A stretch of 64,000 bases of DNA from Acinetobacter sichuanensis. GTDB taxonomy: Bacteria; Pseudomonadota; Gammaproteobacteria; Pseudomonadales; Moraxellaceae. Below, piece by piece: positions 9,826 through 18,843 of the stretch. The translations under genes and the position numbers were made by a program. The notes beneath the pieces were generated by a model, which was not told where the DNA came from, searched no databases, and saw only the letters and a program-made list of their open reading frames with translations. Location: contig NZ_PYIX02000009.1 in NCBI RefSeq assembly GCF_003024515.2, positions 1-64,000 of the forward strand, written 5' to 3'. The stretch's first letter is position 1; each line of letters begins with the position of its first letter.

Positions 9826-11175
9826 ATGAAACATTGTTTAGTAAAACCCTTAACTGTGCTGAGTTCAGCGCTATTTGTATCACAATTTACATTTGCTCAA
9901 ATGCCATGGTCAGAAGATCGACAATGGCTTTTGGGAGACTGGAATGGTGAACGCAAGAGCTTGGAAGAAAAAGGCTATAAGTTTACTTTGGGTTTTCAAA
10001 ATGAAAGTGCAACAAATATCGATGGTGGTTATAACGATGATCGAGAAATGTTGCACGCTTCTCAACTTACGTTAGCTTCACAATTTGATTTGGAGAAAAT
10101 CGCAGGTTTGGAAAATACCCAAGCCAGTGTCATGATCACCAAACGTGACGGACAAGCATTATCCGCAGAACGAATTTCTGATCCACGCGCATCACAGTTT
10201 AGTAGTGCGCAAGAAATTTATGGTCGAGGACAATCTTGGCGTTTATCACAAGCATGGATAAAATCTGGGTTTTTAGACAACACTTTGCAGTTTAAAATTG
10301 GACGAATGGGATTGTCCGAAGATTTCAATGCTTCGCACTGTGAGTTTCAAAACTTAATGCTATGTGGTGGTCAACTGGGTAAAACCGTAGGCAGTATTTG
10401 GTACAACAGCCCAGTTTCACAATGGGGAATGAACCTAAAATACCAATTTCTACCTGAGTGGTCACTTGCGGCAGGGGTTTATGAAATTAACCCTGAAAAT
10501 ACCTTTGAAGATCGTGGCTTTAACTTAGGCATGGATGATGCCGAAGGCGTTTTGATTCCTGTCGAGTTGACTTGGAAACCTAAACTCGCTGCTTTTAATG
10601 GTTTAACAGGAGAATATAAACTCGGTGCATTTTATGCGACTGCGGATGCAAATGACATAAAAACCAATACACAAGGTCAGATCATTGATGCAGATACACC
10701 TGCAAAAGTCCATGATCATAAACAAAGTGTCTGGTTAAATGCACAGCAACAACTGACTGCACATGAAAATGACAGTAAACGTGGTCTATTTGCATCTGCC
10801 AATTTCACTTGGAATGATAAAGCGACCACGACTGTTGAAGCGTCACAGCAGTTGGCATTTTGGTATAAAGGCGCATTCGATGCTCGTCCACAAGACAGCA
10901 TTGGTTTAGGTTTTGCACGTTTTGATGTTAATGAGCGCGTTCGTGATCGTCAGCATTATCAGAACCAACAAAACGGTTTAACTGCGGCAGATTATACAAA
11001 TCCTTTATACCGACCTATTCAAAATGATGAGCTTAATATTGAACTGAATTATAGTTTGAATTGGTCACCAGCAATCATGTTGCGTCCAAATATTCAATAT
11101 GTGCATCAAGCAGGTGGTTTAAAGCAAGTAGATGATGCATGGGTGTTGGGTTTAACTACGCGTTTCAACTTCTAA
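9826..11175 (+). CDS. quiX: OprB-type outer-membrane porin (QuiX)
   Basis: Outer-membrane channel of the carbohydrate-selective porin (OprB) family, probably for quinate and shikimate entry. It has 449 residues from the ATG at 9826, preceded by AAGGA at 9814-9818. An in-frame TTG at 9808 is less likely. It has a signal peptide of about 24 residues (MKHCLVKPLTVLSSALFVSQ...FA), then WLLGDWNGER, which is typical of the family, many amphipathic strands and a C-terminal aromatic residue (RFNF). In A. baylyi ADP1 quiA follows quiX; here a terminator follows 19 bp after the stop. Confidence 0.88.
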   Translation: MKHCLVKPLTVLSSALFVSQFTFAQMPWSEDRQWLLGDWNGERKSLEEKGYKFTLGFQNESATNIDGGYNDDREMLHASQLTLASQFDLEKIAGLENTQASVMITKRDGQALSAERISDPRASQFSSAQEIYGRGQSWRLSQAWIKSGFLDNTLQFKIGRMGLSEDFNASHCEFQNLMLCGGQLGKTVGSIWYNSPVSQWGMNLKYQFLPEWSLAAGVYEINPENTFEDRGFNLGMDDAEGVLIPVELTWKPKLAAFNGLTGEYKLGAFYATADANDIKTNTQGQIIDADTPAKVHDHKQSVWLNAQQQLTAHENDSKRGLFASANFTWNDKATTTVEASQQLAFWYKGAFDARPQDSIGLGFARFDVNERVRDRQHYQNQQNGLTAADYTNPLYRPIQNDELNIELNYSLNWSPAIMLRPNIQYVHQAGGLKQVDDAWVLGLTTRFNF

Positions 11176-11194
11176 GCCATTTATTTTCCCCAAT

Positions 11195-11222
11195 AAAAAG
11201 CGATCTACTTAGATCGCTTTTT
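11195..11222. terminator. Bidirectional terminator between quiX and the IclR gene
   Basis: Perfect 12-bp arms AAAAAGCGATCT and AGATCGCTTTTT with the 4-nt loop ACTT. A-run and T-run ends make it functional on both strands. It closes the pca-qui operon and the convergent regulator gene that ends at 11227. Confidence 0.93.
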
Positions 11223-11226
11223 ATCA

Positions 11227-11997
11227 TTAATATTGTGACAAATGAATAATTTGACTCACTTTTTCCACCGTTTCAAGCAATGCTGGTGCGAGTTCTTCAA
11301 CACGTTTTTCATTTAAACGTACAGATGGACCTGCGATACTCACCGTCCCAAAAGGAATACCTGTATGTGGATTTAGAATAACTTTTGCCATAGCAGTCAT
11401 CCCTAACTCATAAGTATCTTGAATTAAACCATAGCCTCGGTCTTTAGATGCTTGTACTAAAACTTTAAGCTCTTCTAAGTTTTTGGGGGTATTGGGACCA
11501 AATAAATTTGCTTTTTCAAAACCTTCGCGTTCTGCTAAGCGTAAAAAATCAGCCTCATTGAGTGCAGAAAGATAAGTTAAACCACAGGAAGATGCAGGTA
11601 AATACGCAACACTGCCCGAATCAGGGTCATATTTTAAACCTGATTTTGAACCTTGAGCTTTTGCAATCCAAATAATGTTTTCATTTTCAATGAGACCCAA
11701 ACGCACCAGTTCAGCAGATTCTTCAGCCAACTGATTGAGTAGCGGCTGAAAAGTTTCTGTAATTGAGCGAGAAGACAAATATGTCAGTCCCATTGAAGCG
11801 ATTTTTAAGGTCAATTTATAGTGCTGGCTTAGTTCATCTTGATAGATATAGCCCATGTCTTTCATCGAGCTTAATAAACGATGCATTGCAGATTTGGGAA
11901 TATCTAAATCAGTTGAAAGCTGGCTTAAAGCACATCCATTTACATCTTTTAATAACGCTTCGAGCACGGTTAAAGTGCGGTCATTATTACTCAGCAT
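11227..11997 (-). CDS. IclR-family regulator of the 12-22 kb block
   Basis: Transcription factor of 256 residues. An N-terminal winged helix-turn-helix (about residues 8-65, with LSQLSTDLDIPKSAMHRLLSSM as the recognition region) is followed by the IclR effector-binding domain. It is divergent from the transporter gene at 12227, and the gap holds a 25-bp perfect palindrome (12023-12047) that is the likely operator. The core palindrome recurs at 22665-22679. It differs from the PcaU/PobR-like protein at 22699 in length and sequence. The effector is unknown; a hydroaromatic or aromatic acid is inferred from the neighbouring AAHS transporter. Confidence 0.85.
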   Translation of the reverse strand: MLSNNDRTLTVLEALLKDVNGCALSQLSTDLDIPKSAMHRLLSSMKDMGYIYQDELSQHYKLTLKIASMGLTYLSSRSITETFQPLLNQLAEESAELVRLGLIENENIIWIAKAQGSKSGLKYDPDSGSVAYLPASSCGLTYLSALNEADFLRLAEREGFEKANLFGPNTPKNLEELKVLVQASKDRGYGLIQDTYELGMTAMAKVILNPHTGIPFGTVSIAGPSVRLNEKRVEELAPALLETVEKVSQIIHLSQY

Positions 11998-12022
11998 AAA
12001 AAATCCAAATTAATTACTAATA

Positions 12023-12047
12023 TTTTTTGGAACAGTGTTCCAAAAAA
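12023..12047. promoter_or_regulatory. Putative IclR operator, site 1
   Basis: A 25-bp perfect inverted repeat centred on G12035, with core TGGAACAGTGTTCCA (12028-12042) extended by T-run and A-run arms. It lies 25 bp before the IclR start and 180 bp before the divergent transporter start, so it can control both. The same 15-bp core occurs at 22665-22679. Confidence 0.75.
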
Positions 12048-12226
12048 CTAAAAAACAGATTATATTACATCTTAGATTCTATCCTAAATGATTTTTAGAT
12101 AAATCAGCATGATCTAGGGTAAAAAACTGAAGCCTTCTCAGTTCATTTTTAACCTAAGTCAAATTTAAACCTATTTATGCATGGAACCGCATAAATGAAA
12201 TAGGTGAACGCTAAGGGAGCAAGTGT

Positions 12227-13582
12227 ATGCAGCAACAGGTAGATTTAAGGGAATTTCTAGACGAAAATAGAATTTCACCTTTACAAAAATTTATTATTTT
12301 TATTTGTTTAATGATCGTCGTTGTTGACGGTATTGATATTTCAATTATGGGTTTTGTTGCACCCGTCATTAAAAATGAGTGGGGAATTACCACAACTGCA
12401 TTAGCACCTGTAATGAGTGCAGCCTTGGTCGGACTGGCATTAGGTGCCGTGATTTCGGGACCATTAGCCGATAAATTTGGGCGTAAAAAATTATTAATTG
12501 TAAATTTAATTGGTTTTGGATTTTTTACGCTCATTGCAGCAGTTTCAACCAATGTCACAGAACTGATGATTTTCCGTTTTATTGCAGGATTATTTATGGG
12601 TGGTGTGATGCCACAAGCTGTGACGTTAACCACTGATTATTCACCTATGCGTGTAAATGCACGAATGGTCACATTGATTTTAAGTGGTTTTACTTTTGGT
12701 GCAGCATTAGGTGGCTTTTTAGCGGCATGGGTTATTCCGCACTATAACTGGCATGCCATGATGATTATTGGTGGAATATTACCTTTAATCTTGGCGGTGA
12801 TTGTGGCATTTAAACTGCCCGAATCCATTGGTTTTAAGGTTTTAAAGCAACATCCTAAAGCTGAAATTGATGCCATTATTCAAAAAATTGCACCTGATTT
12901 TGATACGACGAACAAAGTTTTTGTACTACCAAAACCAAAAACGAAGTCTGTAGATAATCCAGTTAAAACGATTATTAGCCCATTTTATTTCCTTGGTAGT
13001 TTCTTACTGTGGTGGACATATGCTTCAGGTTTATTTGTGGTGTATCTACTTGGAAGCTGGTTACCAATGATGTCAAATGAGTTTGGTTTCAGTATCAGTG
13101 AAGCATCTATGATTACTGCAATTTATCAACTTGGTGGTCCGATCGGTTGTTATGCTTGCGGTTATTTGATGGATAAAATCAATGCACATATCGGTTTGGT
13201 GATTTGTTATCTGATCGCAATTGTCTTCATGATTTTCATTGGTGAAGTGGGACATAACTTCTACGTATATAGTGCAATGTGTTTCTTTGTTGGCATGTGG
13301 ATGAATGGTGCAAACTCAGGTGTAAATGGTTTATCAAGTGCATTTTATCCCGTCTTTGCACGTGCAACAGGAAACAGTTGGATGCATGGTATTGGACGTT
13401 TAGGTGCGGTTGCCAGTGCATTTGCTGGTGCTTATTTCCTCAATCAAGGTTGGTCAGCAAGTAAAATTTTCCTTGTACTCTGTGTGCCTGCCGCAGGGAT
13501 GGTCATGGCTTTACTCCTCATGAAAATGATTTATTCACCACAACGTATGCAACAACGAGCTTTAGACGACGCAAAAGCTTAA
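12227..13582 (+). CDS. AAHS-family aromatic/hydroaromatic acid transporter
   Basis: Major facilitator of 451 residues with about 12 membrane segments. It has the AAHS hallmark DGIDISIMGF in segment 1 and GPLADKFGRKK after segment 2. It is clearly related to PcaK at 4194 but is a separate paralogue. AAGGGA at 12213-12218 serves as ribosome binding site. It starts a run of six same-strand genes with short gaps, so its substrate is probably what the following enzymes degrade. The substrate cannot be read from the sequence; a quinate- or shikimate-like acid is an inference from the AroE-like gene next to it. Confidence 0.85.
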   Translation: MQQQVDLREFLDENRISPLQKFIIFICLMIVVVDGIDISIMGFVAPVIKNEWGITTTALAPVMSAALVGLALGAVISGPLADKFGRKKLLIVNLIGFGFFTLIAAVSTNVTELMIFRFIAGLFMGGVMPQAVTLTTDYSPMRVNARMVTLILSGFTFGAALGGFLAAWVIPHYNWHAMMIIGGILPLILAVIVAFKLPESIGFKVLKQHPKAEIDAIIQKIAPDFDTTNKVFVLPKPKTKSVDNPVKTIISPFYFLGSFLLWWTYASGLFVVYLLGSWLPMMSNEFGFSISEASMITAIYQLGGPIGCYACGYLMDKINAHIGLVICYLIAIVFMIFIGEVGHNFYVYSAMCFFVGMWMNGANSGVNGLSSAFYPVFARATGNSWMHGIGRLGAVASAFAGAYFLNQGWSASKIFLVLCVPAAGMVMALLLMKMIYSPQRMQQRALDDAKA

Positions 13583-13625
13583 TAAAAACACTTTAATTTA
13601 CTGAATTTTAAAAGGATATTGAATT

Positions 13626-14447
13626 ATGAGTATTCAATTGAATGGATCGACTCGTCTTTATTTTGTGGTTGGGCATCCCATCCAACAAGTAAAATCACCT
13701 GAAGGGGTGACTTTGGAACTGATTTCAAAAGGCTTAAATGCCATTGTGCCACCTGCAGATGTACATCCAGATCATTTTCCAGAGTTTGTAAATAACACGA
13801 AAAACATGCTCAATACAGATGGTTTGATCGTGACTGTGCCACACAAAATTACAGCTTTACAGTGCTGTGACCAAGTGACAGAACGTGCAAAATTCATTGG
13901 TGCAGTGAATACCATTCGTCGCTGTGAAGCAGGTTGGGAAGGTGACATGCTAGATGGTACAGGCATGGTACAAGCGATTAAATTAAAAAATATTCAATTA
14001 GAAAATAAACGTGCCATTTTAGCGGGTGCAGGTGGTGCAGGTAAAGCGATTGCCTACGAATTATTGTTGGCTGGGGTTGCAGAACTGGCAATTTTTGATG
14101 TCGATGCACAACGTCAGCAACAATTGGTTGACCATTTAAATGCACTTGGCAAAGGCAAGATTGTTGCACATGACAATGATCCAACAGGTTTTGATGTCAT
14201 TGTGAATGCAACTCCGATGGGCATGAATGGTGATCCATCAGCAGCATTTCAGCTAGACAAGTTAACTGACACCATGTCAGTTGCGGATGTTGTCACTAAA
14301 CCAGAAAAAACACCATTTGTTACTCAGGCATTGGCGCTTGGTTGTACTGCGGTAACAGGTACAGATATGTTTATTCAAGTTCGTGATTTGATGGTGAATT
14401 TTCTACTTGAAAATGAACGTTCAGGAGGCGTAAATGATGCAGCCTGA
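13626..14447 (+). CDS. Divergent shikimate/quinate dehydrogenase-like protein
   Basis: AroE superfamily, 273 residues. The catalytic lysine (Lys74 in VTVPHK) and aspartate (Asp110 in LDGTG) are kept, and the NAD(P) loop is AGAGGAGKA. Substrate-binding positions differ from true shikimate dehydrogenase: the usual HSxSPxxHN reads QVKSPEGVT, so the first carboxylate-binding serine is Val22, and the NTDG motif reads MLDG. It may therefore oxidise a related cyclic hydroxy acid or use a different cofactor. It is co-transcribed with the transporter 43 bp upstream, and its 3' end overlaps the next gene. Confidence 0.8.
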   Translation: MSIQLNGSTRLYFVVGHPIQQVKSPEGVTLELISKGLNAIVPPADVHPDHFPEFVNNTKNMLNTDGLIVTVPHKITALQCCDQVTERAKFIGAVNTIRRCEAGWEGDMLDGTGMVQAIKLKNIQLENKRAILAGAGGAGKAIAYELLLAGVAELAIFDVDAQRQQQLVDHLNALGKGKIVAHDNDPTGFDVIVNATPMGMNGDPSAAFQLDKLTDTMSVADVVTKPEKTPFVTQALALGCTAVTGTDMFIQVRDLMVNFLLENERSGGVNDAA

Positions 14448-15279
14448 ATCTAAACAACGTCAGTATTCACTGTCATTTTTAACTGTTGCGGATGTATCAC
14501 CTGTTGAAGCAATTCAGATCGCGGCAGAATGTGGCTACGCACAGGTCGGTTTACGTCTTTTACCTGCGGCACCGAATGAAGCTGACTATCCGATTTTAAC
14601 AGACGCAACATTAATTCGTGAAACGCAAGCAGCTTTAGCTGATACAGGCGTGAAAGTTGCTGATGTAGAAATTATACGTTTGACACCTGATTTTGATGGT
14701 CAAAAATATATTCAGTTTTTAGAAGTTGCTGAACAATTAGGTGCAAAACATATTCTTATTGCAGGCAATGATACTGAGCATCAACGCTTAGTTGAAAATT
14801 ATGCAGCGTTCTGCGAGTTGAGTCAGCAATATCATTTAAGTTGTGATCTTGAATTTATGCCGTGGACGGCTGTTAAAAATCTGCAACATGCTCAACAGAT
14901 CGTGACGCAATCGGGACAAAAAAATGCAGCAGTATTAATTGATTCACTGCATTTTGATCGTTCAGATTCAACTTTAGAACAAGTCAAAGCGCTACCTACG
15001 ACACAAATGAACTACGTACAACTTTGTGATGGTTTAGCTGAATATGACCCAAGCGATGAAGGTCTAATTAAAATTGCACGTTCTAATCGTTTAGTTCCAG
15101 GGCAAGGTGAAATTGATTTGATTTCGCTGATTCGAGCTTTACCAAAAGACATTACTTTAGCAGCAGAAGTCCCGAATCTTGCACTTGCAAAACGACCAGC
15201 GCTGCAACGTGCTCAAATTAATTTGCAAGCAATTCAACAACTCGTTGCGCTTGCTGAAGCAGATGCTATTGCGGGGTGA
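14434..15279 (+). CDS. TIM-barrel enzyme of the xylose-isomerase-like superfamily
   Basis: 281 residues; the fold is shared by sugar-phosphate isomerases/epimerases and by AsbF/QsuB-type 3-dehydroshikimate dehydratases. Candidate metal ligands are Glu in DLEFMP, Asp in LIDSLHFD, Gln in NYVQLCD and Glu in LAAEVPN, the usual Glu-Asp-Gln/His-Glu set. The start overlaps the AroE-like gene by 14 bp with AGGAGG at 14423-14428, so translation is coupled. ATG 14437 is equally possible. A dehydratase role beside a shikimate dehydrogenase homologue is attractive but unproven. Confidence 0.75.
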   Translation: MMQPESKQRQYSLSFLTVADVSPVEAIQIAAECGYAQVGLRLLPAAPNEADYPILTDATLIRETQAALADTGVKVADVEIIRLTPDFDGQKYIQFLEVAEQLGAKHILIAGNDTEHQRLVENYAAFCELSQQYHLSCDLEFMPWTAVKNLQHAQQIVTQSGQKNAAVLIDSLHFDRSDSTLEQVKALPTTQMNYVQLCDGLAEYDPSDEGLIKIARSNRLVPGQGEIDLISLIRALPKDITLAAEVPNLALAKRPALQRAQINLQAIQQLVALAEADAIAG

Positions 15280-15283
15280 TGTC

Positions 15284-17056
15284 ATGAATGCGTCAACTCA
15301 ACATGAGTTTAATTCTCTAGCTCAAAAAAATCGTGACCAATATGAATGTGATGTTTTGGTGATTGGTTCTGGAGCAGGTGGACTTTCTACCGCAGTGACT
15401 GCGGCAGTTCAAGGTTTGGATGTGATTGTTGCTGAAAAAGCAAGTGTTTTTGGTGGCACAACGGCGGTATCTGGGGGGTGGTTATGGATCCCAAACACGC
15501 CACATGCACAGCGTGCAGGGCAGTTAGAGCCTATCGAGCAGCCTAAAAAATATCTAAAAAATGTACTGGGTGAAAAATATGATGAAGCTCGTATTCATCA
15601 ATATCTAACAAAAGCACCTGAAATGATCGATTTTTTTGAGAAATCAACAGAGGTCAAATTCAATGCAGGTGCATTGGTTCCAGACTTTTTTGATATAGAA
15701 GGTTCTCGTGTGGGTTGGCGTTCTGTTGTTGCTGCCCCATTTGATGGGCGACAACTCGGGAAAAACTTACATTTGCTGAGACCTGCAATTCCTGAAACCA
15801 CAGTTTGGGGTATGGGCATCGCATCTGGTGCTGATATGAAACATTTCATTAATACATTTAATGCTGTGTCTTCATTTATGTATGCGACTAAGCGTGTTTT
15901 ACGACATTTTGCAGATTTGTTATTTCGTCATCGTTCAACCCAAATTGTCAATGGTAATGCATTGGTTGCACGTTTACTCAAGTCGGCACTTGATCAAAAA
16001 GTGAGACTATTTGCAAATCATGCTGCGCAACAACTGATTTATGAAAATAATAAAGTGGTCGGTGCAATTTTTAAAACACCACAAGGTTTGGTTAAAATTT
16101 TAGCGAAACGCGGTGTGGTTTTGGCAACAGGCGGATTTCCACATGATGAAAAACGCAAACAACAATTATTTGAACATGTTGCTTTAGGAACACCTCATTA
16201 CTCGGCTGCACCTGAAACCAATACAGGAGATGGCTTAAAGCTTGCTGAAATGGTTGGCGCTCAAGTGGATACGCAGTTGCCATGGTCAGGCGCTTGGGCA
16301 CCTGTGTCATTAATGCCTCGTTTAGATGGCACATTAGGACGTTTTCCACATTTGGTTGAACGTGGGAAACCGGGCTTAATCGCTGTATTAAAAAATGGCA
16401 AACGTTTTACCAACGAAGGTGATTCATATCCTTTATTTGTCAAAGATTTATTTAAACATACGAATCAAGGTGACTTGGCACATTGCTGGTTGATTTGTGA
16501 TTATAAATTTATCCGACGTTATGGTTTGGGTGCAGTGAAACCTTTTCCAATTTCGATGCAGCCTTGGATTGAAAATGGTTATCTCAAACAAGCAGATCGT
16601 TTAGAGGACTTAGCTCAACAATGTGGTATTGATGCTGCGAATTTTAAACAGACCATTACGCAATACAACTTGCATGCAGAACAAGGGCTAGACCCTGAGT
16701 TTAAACGAGGTTCTACGCCGTATCAAAAAGCGCAAGGAGATAGTGATCATGGACCAAATCCGTGTATTGCACCGATACAAAAAGGACCATTTTATGCAGT
16801 GCAAGTGGTACCGGGAAGCTTAGGAACATTTGCAGGCTTAATCACCGATCATGATGCACGTGTATTAGATAAAAACACTCAACGTCCGATTGATGGGCTT
16901 TATGCGGTAGGTAATGACATGAACACCGTGATGGGAGGTCAATACCCAAGCGGAGGAATTACCTTAGGACCTGCTATGACATTTGGTTATTTGGCTGCAA
17001 ATCATTTGGTTCAACATGCTAAATCCACGCAATTTGTACAAAAACAAAATACATAG
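15284..17056 (+). CDS. FAD-dependent oxidoreductase (KstD/fumarate reductase-like), copy 1
   Basis: Flavoprotein of 590 residues in the FAD-binding 2 superfamily, which includes 3-ketosteroid delta-1-dehydrogenases and soluble fumarate reductases. It has the N-terminal nucleotide-binding motif VIGSGAGGLS and the FGGTTAVSGGWLWIP segment. The C-terminal segment GQYPSGGITLGPAMTFGYLAA closes the FAD site. The ATG at 15284 lies 4 bp after the preceding stop with a GGGG-rich site. It has no signal peptide or heme motif, so it is probably cytoplasmic. It is paralogous to the next gene. It probably introduces or removes a C=C bond in a ring acid; this is inferred. Confidence 0.8.
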   Translation: MNASTQHEFNSLAQKNRDQYECDVLVIGSGAGGLSTAVTAAVQGLDVIVAEKASVFGGTTAVSGGWLWIPNTPHAQRAGQLEPIEQPKKYLKNVLGEKYDEARIHQYLTKAPEMIDFFEKSTEVKFNAGALVPDFFDIEGSRVGWRSVVAAPFDGRQLGKNLHLLRPAIPETTVWGMGIASGADMKHFINTFNAVSSFMYATKRVLRHFADLLFRHRSTQIVNGNALVARLLKSALDQKVRLFANHAAQQLIYENNKVVGAIFKTPQGLVKILAKRGVVLATGGFPHDEKRKQQLFEHVALGTPHYSAAPETNTGDGLKLAEMVGAQVDTQLPWSGAWAPVSLMPRLDGTLGRFPHLVERGKPGLIAVLKNGKRFTNEGDSYPLFVKDLFKHTNQGDLAHCWLICDYKFIRRYGLGAVKPFPISMQPWIENGYLKQADRLEDLAQQCGIDAANFKQTITQYNLHAEQGLDPEFKRGSTPYQKAQGDSDHGPNPCIAPIQKGPFYAVQVVPGSLGTFAGLITDHDARVLDKNTQRPIDGLYAVGNDMNTVMGGQYPSGGITLGPAMTFGYLAANHLVQHAKSTQFVQKQNT

Positions 17057-17067
17057 GAAATGCTGAC

Positions 17068-18843
17068 ATGGAAAAACAAGTCGATTTACTCATTATTGGT
17101 GCAGGTGCGGCAGGAATGTCAGCTGCATTATTTGCCAAGTTAAATGGTTTAGATGTGCTGTTATGTGAAAAAGCAGATCAGGTGGGCGGTACGACAGCAA
17201 CTTCTGGAGGCACGATTTGGGCGCCGGGGTCGCATTTAAGTGTCGCAGCAGGTGTTCCTGATGATATTGAACAAGCACGGGTTTTTCTTAAATCGGTGGT
17301 GGGTGAGCGTGGCGGAGAACATTTACGCGATGCATTTTTAGAATCTAGTCCAAAAATGATTAAAGACTTAGATGAAAAAACCACGGTGAAACTGAATGCA
17401 TGTTTAGCACATCCTGATTATGTCAAAAACCAACCGGGAGAAGCTTTTGGTGGTAGAGCTTTGGCACCTGCCGAATTTGATGCTCGTGTGTTAGGTACAG
17501 ATTTTAAATACGTGCGTCCACCCCGTCCTGAGTTTATGGGTTTAGGTGGCATGATGGTGAATCGTAGTGAATTAAATGCCTTACTGAACCCATTTTCGTC
17601 TGGCACCAATTTTATGACAACGATGAAAGTCGTGCTGCCTTATTTTATGTCACGTTTACGCTATGCGCGTGGTACTCGCTTAGTGATGGGAAATGCCTTA
17701 GTGGGGAGCTTATTTTATAACTTAAAACAAAATAATGTACCTGTTTGGTTAGATGCACCATTACAAGAACTCATTTATGAAAATGGCAAAGTAGTTGGTG
17801 CAAAAATTAATAAAAATAATCAACAAATTGTGGTGAAAGCACGTCAAGGCGTTGTTTTGGCAACAGGTGGTGTGGGGTGGAATGCTCAATTACGTAAAAA
17901 ACTATTTCCTCAAGGATTAATCGCTGACTCACTTTCACCGACTTCAAACACAGGTGATGGTTTAAGTTTCGCACAGAACATCGGCGCTAAAATTGATCCA
18001 TCTGTAGACAGTAGTGTTTTGTATTTTCCATGCTCAATTCATACCCATAAAAATGGCTATAAAGCAGTTTGGCCGCACATTATTTTAGACCGTGCTAAAC
18101 CGGGCGTAATTGCTGTGAATGCTGATGGACGACGATTTGTTAATGAATCTGATTCCTATCATGATTTTTGTATGGCACAAATTCGATCCAATAAATCCAA
18201 AGAAAAAGTGGTGTCTTATCTCATTTGTGATGAAACCGCGATTCAAAAATATGGGCTCGGCTTCGTTTTACCTGGTGCGAAAAAGTTAGATTACTTTTTA
18301 CGAGAAAAATATTTATTTTCAGCAAATACACTGGAAGACCTTGCCACTAAAGTGGGTATTCAAGCAGCAACATTGAAGCAAACAGTGACGCGTTTTAACC
18401 ATCTTGTGGAACAAGGCGAAGACACAGATTTTGGTAAAGGTAGCGGTGTAATGAATCGTTTTAATGGCGATCCAGATGTAAAACCGAATCCATGTTTAGG
18501 AAAATTACAGAAAGCTCCATTTTATGCATTACCTGTCGTCCCTATGGACTGTGCAAGTAGTGGTGGGCTTACAGGTGATGAATTTGGTCGTGTACTCAAT
18601 CAAAACAATCAAGTGATTCAGGGCTTATTTGCCTGTGGCAATGACTTATCTTCTATTTTTAAAGGCACTTATCCAGGACCAGGTACAACGCTTGGACCAG
18701 GAATGGTGTTTGCTTGGCGAATTGCACAATTTGCAGCAGGCAAACTCAAAGATGATTCAAACAATCATACAAATGAAAATTTGTGTGAAAAATCACAAAC
18801 AACTCAATCTCAAAATTTTACTCAGGAGCGCAAAACCGCATGA
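17068..18843 (+). CDS. FAD-dependent oxidoreductase (KstD/fumarate reductase-like), copy 2
   Basis: Flavoprotein of 591 residues, paralogous to its left neighbour along the whole length: LIIGAGAAGMS at the N terminus, VGGTTATSGGTIWAPGS, and FKGTYPGPGTTLGPGMVFAW at the C-terminal FAD site. It is separated from copy 1 by 11 bp. Its last four bases overlap the next start (ATGA). The final 35 residues are polar and Asn/Gln-rich, beyond the folded domain. The two may form a heteromer or act on successive intermediates. The substrate is unknown. Confidence 0.8.
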   Translation: MEKQVDLLIIGAGAAGMSAALFAKLNGLDVLLCEKADQVGGTTATSGGTIWAPGSHLSVAAGVPDDIEQARVFLKSVVGERGGEHLRDAFLESSPKMIKDLDEKTTVKLNACLAHPDYVKNQPGEAFGGRALAPAEFDARVLGTDFKYVRPPRPEFMGLGGMMVNRSELNALLNPFSSGTNFMTTMKVVLPYFMSRLRYARGTRLVMGNALVGSLFYNLKQNNVPVWLDAPLQELIYENGKVVGAKINKNNQQIVVKARQGVVLATGGVGWNAQLRKKLFPQGLIADSLSPTSNTGDGLSFAQNIGAKIDPSVDSSVLYFPCSIHTHKNGYKAVWPHIILDRAKPGVIAVNADGRRFVNESDSYHDFCMAQIRSNKSKEKVVSYLICDETAIQKYGLGFVLPGAKKLDYFLREKYLFSANTLEDLATKVGIQAATLKQTVTRFNHLVEQGEDTDFGKGSGVMNRFNGDPDVKPNPCLGKLQKAPFYALPVVPMDCASSGGLTGDEFGRVLNQNNQVIQGLFACGNDLSSIFKGTYPGPGTTLGPGMVFAWRIAQFAAGKLKDDSNNHTNENLCEKSQTTQSQNFTQERKTA

